Positions 26,301 through 38,300 of a DNA stretch of 64,000 nt are shown here, one piece after another. This DNA comes from Enoplolaimus lenunculus (lineage: Eukaryota > Nematoda > Enoplea > Enoplida > Thoracostomopsidae): assembly GCA_030248215.1 (NCBI GenBank), contig JASANG010002862.1, forward strand, positions 248,001 to 312,000. The letters run 5' to 3'. The notes beneath the pieces are model-generated. The model saw only the letters and a program-made list of their open reading frames with translations. It had not been told where the DNA came from and searched no databases. Every line of letters begins with the position of its first letter. Within the stretch, counting starts at the first letter, position 1. Made by a program: the position numbers and the translations under genes.

Positions 26301-29300
26301 GTAGCGCTATACTTTGTTTTTTAAATTTTATTATTTGTTACTCGCTGACAGTCGCCGCGCGTCATCGTACGCTGTCTGTGCGAGCAATTCGCATACGATA
26401 CCGCACGGCGACGGCCGGCGCCGCGTGACATGTACAGCGCCACCCTACCCCAAAGACGTTTACAATAATAAAGAGACTATAATACTGCTTAAATTAAAAA
26501 AAAAATTCAAACAAAGCCACAAAACTTGCACAACTGCCACAAATATTCCGTCTGTCAAAACCGAGTTGATACACCACTGTTTGTATCTTAATTTGTCTCA
26601 ACAAAATATAAAATTTAAATTTAAATTTAAATTTTTTTCAAAACCATTGCGCACTTCGCGTTGATTCTGTAACTAACACTCTCGCTCGTTACTACTACTA
26701 CTACTACACTCCCATAGCCTAGTTTACTTTGGACTATTAGCAGGCGTGGACGCAAATCCGCCCACAAAAATGGCACAAATCGACACAATGACACAAAATA
26801 GTGAAACCGGAGCGAAGAGTTGAACAAATCGAACGCCCATTGCGACAATGATAAACTCGACGATGAGCAGTAGAGTCGCGTACACACGAGTGCTGTTCCA
26901 AATTTCATCGTGTTCACCGAATAGTAGCAAGCTTGGCGCAATAAATTTCTAAAACAATAACAACTGGCAAGTAAAAACGGTCAATGTAAAGGACGGGGGG
27001 GGGGGCGGAACAGTATTGTACGCATATTCCTAAGCCTATGCCTAAACCTAAAGCGTAAGAATGCGCATATTCCTAAGCCTAAGCCTAAACCTAAGCGTAA
27101 GAATGAGCATATTCCTATTCCTAAGCCTAAGCCTACGCCAAGCAAATAAAAAGGTGAAAAAATGCCGAAACCGGAACCGGATTTCCGGTTGCACCCTGAT
27201 ATATACGTATTTGATCAGGACATACAAAAACATTTTTACCAATAAAATTTCAACGCCACCAGCGAGATACATCGCAACTGCGACCGTATTTGCCAAATAA
27301 AACAAAATTCCAACAGCACTGCCAAATTCCGGACCCAAATTCCTCGATATCATAAAATATGCGCCGCCACCTGAAACACAAATCAGTACTGTAATCTCAG
27401 GCACAGCAATTGATGTTTTCTTCTAGTATCACGCATTGTTTCCGCTTTTCGGTGTTAATCTATATATTAAAGCTGGAACGCCCCACATACGTATTTTGGG
27501 CAACTTTCCAGCATTACTTTGTTTACAATAATTTCTGAAGAAATACACGGGATTGTTCTACGAAAGGAAAGCTTGCAGAGAAATTTTTTTGCTTTCGCTA
27601 ATGTTTGCGCATTGCGCAAAGCTGGCAGACCAGTTTATATTATAATTAATAGAAGAATGGTTTATTTATTGTTTTTTCATTTTCATTTCTTTACATATAC
27701 AGGGGAAGACTGTATGAAGTATGTTGGTTAGATAAGTCGTAGGCCAAGCCGAAACAGCCCAATTTAAAATTGGGCTGGCCCACAATTACGAATCGGGCTA
27801 ATTCCGAATAGGGCTAGTCCAGCGCGGAATTACGCTTGGTCTAGCCCACGGCGTAATTCTTTGTCTGCTACAAGTGTACGCCTTGTGATTGGTTACTACC
27901 ATACTCAAATACGATCACCTGATGCAAGCAATTATATAAACAAACTATTGAACCATCTCTAGTGCTATATCGTATTCCACACATTTTTGACGCCCAACAA
28001 TGAAAGTAGTTGCTACGCTGTACTGTAATAAAATTCTCTCCATAGTCGACTTAGTCGACACCCCTATAAAAATGTATGGGAGCCACTGAGACATCCCTAA
28101 AAACTAAAGCCAACAGTGACCAATCAAATCCCACGTTTTGGACAAGTCAAAAGTGGAATCAACCTGGATTACTGCTATCAAGTAACCAATCAAAAAACGC
28201 ACAGCTCTATGAGACATAATTCCGCCTTGGACTAGCCCATATCGTAATTCCGAATTGGAATAGCCCTATTCAGAATTGGCCTGAATTACGACTTGGTCTA
28301 CGACAGGTATACCTCTTTGAACATACATCTGTAAAACACATTTTATGGTTTAATATAACAAATGTGTCTACGTACACTACTAACCAAATTTAGTGCTAAA
28401 ATTGCGTTTTAGCTTAGCGTTCGAAAAACTGTTCACTACGGTACAGTACGTAGTGACTGGCCCTGGTTAAGTCCTGATAAATTACGTGTTGGCCCCGGGA
28501 CCAAGCTTAGCAACATTTCTAATATATAAAAAACCGACACCACTTCCAACACGTAATTTGTCCATTATTCCAACTCATTGTGCACATAATTTAGCGCCGA
28601 ACAAACATATTAACACAACAAAATTAATCATTAACGACACTGGTACTTTGATGAATACCTATTTATTTATACGACTTATTTGAAGATGTTGCAGTTGCAA
28701 ATATTGTAATTCTTGTCGGTTTATCCACGATAGTAACCGTATGTGCGAAAAATTTGGCAAAATTCACGCTTCAAAATACAACATTTTAAATTTAAATTTT
28801 AAAAAAATTTGTCTGAATGTTTAAACCATAGTAGTAGTTATAACCCCCCACTGTCCCAAGGGGGTATATACTACTCATAGTGGCTGTAGTACTTCGACAG
28901 CCGCGTAACAACGCAACAACTAAACCTAAACCTATTTTAAGGACATATGCAAATAATTACGTACAAAATTATGGTCCTTTAATTTGACTACTTCCAATTG
29001 CATGTACGTATATAGTACAATATATAGTGCTACAATCTTTGGTATTAATAATCTTAATACGGATCAAGTTCTGAATTATTAACCAACTCACACACATATA
29101 AAAAATATACGACATACGTCATATGTAACGGCAAAAGGACCACCTGCCATTAGACAGTATTTTTCCGCACTATTTACTCTAATTTAAACGCATTTACATA
29201 CGCATTAAACGAACTACCATATATTTTTTAATGGACAACTATATATAACAAACATTTGCCCAAAATGATAAGGTTTAATGCAGCGGAATACTCAAACAAA

Positions 29301-32300
29301 CGGCAACACAAACGATGTCTATTCAGTTGTAAACAGAACAGCGGAACCTTTAAAGTCCATCCATAGAGCAGGACCCGACTAAAATCGATACATATTACTT
29401 TCGTCTTTTCCGATATCTCGGGTCAGGCGGAATTTGCCGAAAATTGTCGGATTTTCAAATTTTTTTGCATATTTGAGCTTCTCATGATTCTAATGACATT
29501 CGTTGATAATTTTGAAATTTGAGTTTTAAAAACATTCGATTTTTCGCTTGCAAAGTTTCCCTTTAATGCCGAAAAGAAATGGTTTGCCGAAAAGAGTAAT
29601 GCGATTTATAAGTACGTTGTTAGATGGAGTTGGCAGAGCAGAGTCGAATGCTGTTAAATTTACCAACTCAGTTCTGCAAGCAGCGACGAACGGTGTATAA
29701 GCCCGAATTACTACGGGATAAAAAAAATTTTGGTTACACGGCGAAAATCTGGTTACCGAAAAATGTAACTTTTTTGGAAATTCCAATTTTAATTTAGAAT
29801 GATCAGGGAAGCTCATCAGAAGCTCAAACATGCTATTTTGGTTAAAATCCGGCCATTTCTGGTCAAACGCCGGCTGACGGGGTATAACTCAAAATACCCA
29901 AATTATGTTTATACGTCAATATCTAAACCTATCTTGAAACATAAGCCTAAACCTAAATACAGGTGAACTCAAACGCCAAGCACATGAAAATCTTCGCGGA
30001 GCCCGCTCTATACACAGGCAAAAAATACAATACATCCTTAATTCTTATACCGGAATCCGATATCCAATTGGATACTTAAAAACATTAATAATATATACGT
30101 ACATACGCAACAATCCTGAAATCACCAGAGCATCCCTCTTTCATCATGTTAATCCCAGAACAGATCCATAATTGTTGCAAAAAACATTACACTAAATCGT
30201 ACCAAACGCAGAGTTAGAATCGTAACACGTAGCGCTACTACCAAACCAGTAGTGGCTGAAGCAGCAAAAATTGATAGTGATTATACTTTCGAGGGTCGCG
30301 CTTAAATTTCGACCCCCCCTTATTTTCAAAAGCATCTCCCCAGGGCTCTGATTTAATTAAGTGACCGTCCCCAACTCTACCACCACCCCATTAAACACCT
30401 TCCAGCAACAGCGGCGAAACGAATATTTATCATATCTTACGAACTACGCTGTTTACACCGGTTTTTGTGAAGCTCGACTCAGTTAAATAATATATAATAT
30501 ATATCGGTTTGTCAGCCCCAATTTAGCTTTTTCCACACACATTACGCACCCTGCGTCGTATATACGTACGTACCGCCTACCAATGCCACAACAAACACAC
30601 TCAATAAACCTTGCATTCAAAAACGCAACCATCCTATACATTACGTACCTACATACATACATAAATAAGTATATATATATACATATATATTATATATTAT
30701 ATATAATATATAAATATATACCTAAAACTAGTGAAACCATAAAAGACACACCTAAACGGGCCATACCATAAAAATAAATATATAACAAACAAATATCAAC
30801 CATCAAACTGTGTATAAATAGATATATATTAATATTGTGTTAATTTTAAGTTGATTTCTCTCAAAAAAAAAGCATCTCAAAAGCGCTTTCAGGAGTAAGA
30901 AAAAACTTAAAAGATAAATCAGCTTTTAAAAGTAAAGAGTTGTACAACACCGCAAACGTAACGAGGAATTATCAGTAGTGAGGACAAAAACATTTACAAA
31001 AAAGCAGACATTTTCATACCATAGAATAATCGGGCCCGTAGCCAAGGGGAACTCAGCCCCCCTTGGAAAAAATTCGACTCTCCTAGACGATTTTCAACCT
31101 TGCTTGTAAGTCATCGAAAACCTTTAAATGCCCCTATTTTTAGCCCCCCCTTAGCAAGGTGATCTGGCTACGGGACTGAGGATAATTCTTTTAACGTAGT
31201 AAAACAACAATTTCGGCCATACGGAATAGATCTGTTGGAAGGGTGGCGCCCTACCTTCGCACGCCCCCAAATAGTTGCGGCCCTTGTTTTGTATGTTAAA
31301 GAGACAAAATTTGTGGGCTTACTATTGTATACACCCGTTTACAACTTCAAACAGTTGTTGTTTCGGTGTTTAGTCTACTTGTAAAATATGAACTCGCGGG
31401 GCGATGGCGGTTGTCACAAACAAACAAACAAACAAACAAACAAACAAACAAACAAATAAATAAATAAAAAAAAACAAACCAAAAAACAAGCAAACAAACA
31501 AAAAACAAGCAAACAACCAACCAACCAACCAACAAACCAACCAACCAACCAACCAACCAACCAACCAACCAACCAACCAACCAACCAACCAACCAACCAA
31601 CCAACCAACCAACCAACCAACCAACCAACCAACCAACCAACCAACCAACCAACCAACCAACCAACCAACCAACCAACCAACCAACCAACCAACCAACCAA
31701 CCAACCAACAAACCAACCAACCAACCAACCAACCAACCAACCAACCAACCAACCAACCAACCAACCAACCAACCAAACAAACCAAAACAACAACTAAAAC
31801 CATTCCTGAACATTTCCGCTTTCATAAAGACGCTCTGTTAAAATTACAAACTAATCTTCATCAAAAGTAGTCTAAACCGACACTACGGTTGATACCAGAC
31901 GTCCTTAAGCAGATTCTGGGACGCTCCTCAACTCACTCCAAGATCCTCGGCGCACACTTTGATGTAGCGCAAACTGTTTGTCCTGAGCAAAAGTAAATAA
32001 CTCTATTACGTATACGACAAGTATGCTTCACGTGTTGTGCGCCACAGTGTAAACGGATGCTAAAAAATATCAGAACCGATTGCTAGGGAATTGTTTCGAC
32101 AAAACGATTGTATCAAGGTTCATTTAGTATTAGTCTCTATAACTAGTATTAATTATATTTACACAACAGTTTTGGTAGTATATTAACTGTGTTTCTTTCT
32201 TGGTACGTATATATGTATATGCTTATTTGTGTTCCTTCGAACAAAAGTCACTGCGAAAGCTAAATATTGCGGTTTTAGTCAAAAAGAAACAGTGTTTAAT

Positions 32301-35300
32301 ATACCCCGAAAACCATTCTATTCTTTTTAGGATTTTATCGTTTTGTCCATCTGAGATGTTAATTGTTTGATGAACCTGAAACCAGATAATCCGATTGCAT
32401 CCAGAAACCGTCTGTATACGTAACTCATACGCTGGCTGCCAAATTTTCCCAGTTATTTTTCATTGGTCAAAATCAATTACTCCAGGGCCACCAACACGCT
32501 CAGGATAGGAAGTTCCACCGATTATACTCGTATATCATCCCTGATATTTGCTCTCAAAATTTACAGTTTCAGTCGCCGCAACAAACAACCATCAATTTGA
32601 TTATAAGGAACGACACCACTATCCTTTTTCTGTTCGGCGTTGTTGTTGTTGTTGTTGCAGCATTTTGTTGTAGAAAATAATCAACGAAAACTCAATTTTA
32701 CTCAAATTATACATCATTTTAGTTCACAACAGCGCAACAGACAAACACAGCGTTCAATACGCTGTGATTAACTAAAACAACAAACCAAAAAATGACAAAG
32801 CTGAGTTGCAAATCAAGCATATATATATACTTTAGCGTGTCTGTTCTCACTGATTAAAGTTATACTAGTCAGCCGGCTTTGCGCAATGCGCAAAAATCAG
32901 CGAAGAACAATCTGGATGCAAATTTTGTTTTCATATAACAATCACGTTTCTGTTTAAAGAAAGTAATGTACAAAGTAATGCTGGAAACTTGCCCAAAATA
33001 CGTATGTGGGGGATTCCAGCTTTAATATATACATTTGTTTTCATATAACAATCACGGTTCTGTTCCAAGAAAATAATGTACAAAGTAATGCTGGAAACTT
33101 GCCCAAAATACGTACGTGAGGCATTCCAGCTTTAATATATAGATTTGTTTTCATATAACAATCACGGTTCTGTTCCAAGGAAATAATGTAAACAAAGTAA
33201 TGCTGGAAAGTTGCCCAAAATACGTATGTGCGGCATTCCAGCTTTAATATATAGATTTGAACGAACACTTTCGCTCTCCTCAGTCAGAGACCAGGCAGTT
33301 AGTATTACAGAGCTGTGATATTAGACATTCTAACTTAACACCAGGTCAGCCGCTTAACTAAAACTACGTTTCTGTGGATTACAACCTCATTTAAACTTTC
33401 TTTCGTAAACATCCGTAGCAAATAAGAGTAAGCACGTTAGATATGCCAATAAAAATAGTTGGGAGAGGCGGGCTGCGTGGCGCAGTGATAGAGCACTTGC
33501 CTCAGAATCTTAAGGCCGCTAGTTCGATCCTCGCTGTGTAGGCCCACTTTTGCCGTTGTTTAGTTAAAAGGTTTGAAGTCCCGATTGCTACATAGACTGA
33601 CAATAAGGAAAGTTTTTGTGTCTTTTAGAATCATTTAGGTTGTTCTGAAGCCTGCAAAATTGCATGTTTTCTCGCCTCAAAAATCTCACGAATCCAAAAC
33701 TTATCCATTTGTTGTTTACATGACTCAACTGTTAGCACGTTTGTACCAGGGGCTACCGGGTACCAAAAATATCGAAGTTGGAGAACTCCGGCACGACGGG
33801 ACGGAACCGGATATTTCGGCGATTACTACGGACGTGTCGATTAATCGGTATTGGTGTTAGTAAAACCGTTCGTATTTATGCTATTAGTATCAGCATCGGC
33901 GCTTCAGATTCCTTGCTGATACTTTTTACACTTAGCAATCAGGGTGCAACCGGAATTATAAATTACCGAAACGGGAATTTTAAAAAATTACCGCAAATGG
34001 AACCGGAAAATGAAAAATACATGCCACCGAAAAATTCATTTTAGTTTTCTTGTTTGCAATATTATTGGTGAAATAACCCTAGTTGAACATAGGTATTCAC
34101 TTTATCTGCTGTAATTCAGATTTTCATAATCCATGGCAGCCCAAGCTACCGTCGATGGTTTATTTTCGGCGATTGTAAAGGTTTGCATACTATACTAATG
34201 AAATTATGTAATTTTTTAACGTCATTATTTAGTAAAATATCTTATTATCTACCGACCAAATTTTAATACCAGAATGTTTAATTCCGGTAAAAATTCACCG
34301 GAGCCGGCACCGGAAGGTAAAAAATGCCGGAACCGGAATTTCGGTTGCACCCCGTTAGCAATGTTTTGGAATGCATTCAAGTTCACTTGCTCGCTTATAT
34401 CAGCGTGTATAATCATGAAACTGCGACGTCTTTAGCGTTTGTGTTTGAAAAAATACCGACTATAACGAACCATGGTTGTTGTATAATCGTTGACGGTTGT
34501 CAAGTTTTAAGTTTTCGTGTACATAAATATATATATAAAGTAGTAATCGGTAAGTTCAAGTGAGTTGATTTTAACTCAGTATGAGTTGAATCACTCAATC
34601 TGAGTTAGGACTTTCAGAACTCAGACATCTGAGTCAGTAAAACTTACTCTGAGTTAATTATTCAACTGACGTGGAATCAACTGAACTCAGAGTGAGAATC
34701 AGTTCAACTTAGAGTGAGTTAATGTTAACTGTTACTAATTCAGAAATAACTAACTCTCTAGCTGAGTTGATTAATCAATTCATTGGAATTTACTACTTTA
34801 ACAACCTACAGTTCCAATTCCGATAACCGATATAAACCTGCCGGATACGGGATATTTGTGGTTGTGGTCCCGAATATCATAAAACTGCTATTTAAATGGG
34901 GAGTACTTGATATTTTGCAGTGACTGCATTTCCGGGCTACTCAAGAATGGACACTGACATGAAACAAAAAAATCCAAGCCAACAATTAATCTCAAACGAG
35001 TAAGTAAATTAATACTTTTGCACGGTTCAAATACTTTCTTTCAGCAGTGTTCCAAAATTGGATTCATATCCGGCTAACATCCGGCTCAAAGGGTCCCCGT
35101 TAAAAATTTACTACCGAGTTCTGGTTCCGGTAAAATTAACATCGCGTCGACGCCTGCATAAGAGATCCTAGAAACCTTCAAGACAAACACATCACAACTC
35201 TATGTACCACTGGATTTCGCAAACGTTTAGCAAGTATTATATTTTTACAGAAAATGAAATGGCGACTAAAAATATAATTTTCCGTAGCCCAAAGCGATCC

Positions 35301-38300
35301 AGACCTAGGGATGTGCCGATTAATCGGCACCGGCATCGGTAATAATCGGCACTTTTCGTGAGTATCCGCATCGGCAGCGGCACTGCAAAAAACTGCCGAT
35401 GCTTTGCCGATACTTTTTGCACATAACAGTCAGTTAGATTGCTATAAATTTCGTTTTTGGGCGCATATCAGTGTGTTAAGTCAGGAAAACTGTTATCTCT
35501 TTTGCGTTTGTTCTTGAAAAAATTAACTGAAACGAACCGTTCTTTTAAAGTTGTAATCGTTTATGATGGTTCGGGTTTAAATCTTCCTGTAATGATGTAA
35601 TGTAGTATCCTATCTGTTAATTAAGCATGGTGTACTAAAGTGAGAATCGGCATCCGCATCGGATCGGCAAAATTTCAAAGTAAGAATCGGCATCGGTACT
35701 GGCATCGGCTAAAATTTTGGTATCACTACATCCCTATCCAGAACAACAACTTACTTTCAACAACACCATTTGTGGCAATGGCACTCATTGAAAAACTCGT
35801 CAGAAATGTCTAAAACAAAAGCAATGCTTAAATGCGCCGATTTACAACCTTTAGCAATGCGTTCGAAACCACTAAACCACTAAACCAGTTGAAAAGTTTA
35901 AATCCAGGAAACAGCCTAAAACCCCGACTTACCAACTGAGATTCAAATATTGCAAATTCTTTGACAGAATTGAAAATTTCAATATGGTAACAATTATTTC
36001 GAACAAAAACCGTGCAAAAAAATTTAAAAAATCAAATTTTTCCTGAACCACGCGTTTTTTTTGTTTGCTACCCAAGCTTTATATGGCTAATGATCACCAC
36101 ATTTTTACCGACACTACAGAATTCTTTACCCGTGGCTGGCTACACTCTCGTCAGAAATTTGATACTCGACTTGCAGTTAGTCACAGGTAACGCACGCCCC
36201 CAGTCGGCGATGCGTGACCGCGGCTTGCGATAATTGGATGAAATATAAACCGGAACTTACACATAAACAACAAACACCAACAATACAAAACGCTTGAACG
36301 ACACCAGCAGAGCCGACAATCCAGTAGAGACGAAGGAACATAATGATGCCAAAGATATGTTGTATGGTCGGCAGGTAGACGCCCAACAGGACGCCAAGTT
36401 TCACACGCTGAAATAACAAAAAAAATTACCAAAAAACTACCGCCGGACGGGTCAAGCCAAACACGCGATGCGGGGTTGGTCAGGCGGCACCGCTCCATCT
36501 GTCAAATTTTCGGTAATCGTTCAGTCACCCCCCCCCCCGCAATAAAAAGTTTCCTCCATCGATGAAACGGTGAATGGATCAGCCCCCCACCCTCCACTCT
36601 GATTGGAAAGTATACTTTAGAAATGTGTGGCGTAACGTTTTCCATTACCCAATTCATCACCAGTGTGAGAGTAGAGACGGTGAATGGATCAGCCCCCCAC
36701 CCCCCACTCTGATTGGGAAGTATACTTTATCAATGTGTGGAGCGACGTTTTCCATTACCCAATTCATCACCAGTGTGAGAGTAGAGAACTAAACAAGTAC
36801 CAAATTGTCTTTCTGTTTACTCTATCATTCTTCTTACGTCACCGACACAATTCCTGGTTCTATGACTGCTTACGTAGAATAGAGCAATTCAGCCAAAGCG
36901 TCACCCGGAGTCGCTTTACGAGTTAAGCCCCATTTTGGAACGCTTGTAAACGGTTTTAATCCCCTACTGTCAAAATTCTGACTCTGCCCATATACAAATA
37001 AATCAAGTATGATTGTTTGCGTTTTCCACAATCAAATATGGATAATTCCATTGGCATTCAGTCAATAACCACGATTACGTAATATTCAAAATACGCCAAG
37101 TTATTCTCTGAACTTTCATGATGCTTTTATGCTAAACCGCGTGCACGAATATGTAAAAATATCCCATCTCGGGTGTATAAAAATCAATTTGTTCTGCTCC
37201 CGTTTATGTATATTGTAACTCCGACCTATGACAGACAGGTTTCCAACTGAAAACTCATACAGTACTCTACCCTACACCACACAAACTATCGGCATATAGA
37301 CACTTCTCTCCACATTTACGCTTACAATTACGCTTAGGTTAGTCGCACGTAAACCCATGCCAATTCCACCAATGCCAATGCCTAAGCCTGAACCTTAAAT
37401 ATGGGAAAAAGTGCATAAGATCCCAAACAGCTTCTAAACCGCTGCCTTGCACATATCAACTCATGAACCCAAGTACCCAACCCCACCTCAGCGTCGCCAT
37501 CCCGTTGTCGCTGCGCACCAATCGTATGCTCAAACCCATCAATCGGAGGCCACGGCCGTTCCCTGCATGAACTACTGCCTCGACGAAGGCTTCCTGCATT
37601 CCGCTTCAGCCTAACTGTTGTTCCTCCAACTGCTGCTGCCGGTTTCTGCCGAAAACTCCCATACGTCCTTGACAACAACAACGACACTGGCAACGGTGCT
37701 GTTGTTCTCCCTAACGCATCTCCGTCTTCGCTATCATCACCATCAGCAGCGACGGTGGGGTTATTTAATCGATTCCGTTTAGACGGCAGACGTCTCCGTG
37801 ATCGTCGACAACTTCCGCCTCGGTCGTTATCCAACGCTCCACCGGATGTCGACCGGAACAACGAAAACGACAGTGTTCCGGCGCCACCGCCAGCAAATGG
37901 AGCAGATCCGCCTGCACCAGCGTGTCGTCTGAACGAATTATACGACCGACGGAATGAATTACGCGCACGTTCACGAAACGACGACATTGTTTGATTTGAC
38001 AAAATTGATTTTAATACACGAAAAACATTTGATAAGTTGGTATTTTTTAATTAATATACGTATATGTTAACCAAAACCATTTACACTACAGGTATATTAG
38101 TGGTGCAAACTGCTACGCCGGGCATATATTTTTCTACCCTCAAAAGGCTATGCTGTATAAAGCGGTCAGGGACTCATGGAGCCAATTTAAAAAGTATTTC
38201 CGTTTCTTGACAGTCAACAGTTTATAGCAAAAGTATTCTCACGCATCTGGCATCAATTATATACTTAATTTAACGACGTACAAAATCTGGCCGTTGCTAA

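Larger units (their letters stand above)
25713..26727 (-). other. KCC intron 6
   Basis: Holds MITEs at 25780-26155 and 26299-26445 and an ATTTAAATTTAA stretch near 26610. Confidence 0.7.
27371..35754 (-). other. KCC intron 4 (8.4 kb)
   Basis: Contains Helitrons, the GGGCTAG-word element, a TA-rich stretch (30655-30720), the CCAA satellite, a SINE, hAT-like MITEs at 33940-34354 and 35306-35736, and a relic at about 34800-35120. Stretches 28310-29400, 29880-31410 and 31800-32860 show nothing I recognise. Confidence 0.65.

Noticed and set aside
19525-27149. Interstitial telomere from chromosome fusion
   Set aside because: Arrays are short, degenerate and bounded by conserved transposon ends with target duplications.
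31347-31825. Overlapping minus-strand ORFs of about 130-150 codons rich in Leu-Val-Gly-Trp
   Set aside because: They are translations of the CCAA microsatellite in every frame. No splice, homology or composition support.
33473-33548. Functional tRNA gene
   Set aside because: Boxes A and B are present, but the anticodon and acceptor stems do not pair, and the tail matches a second dispersed copy, so it is a SINE.
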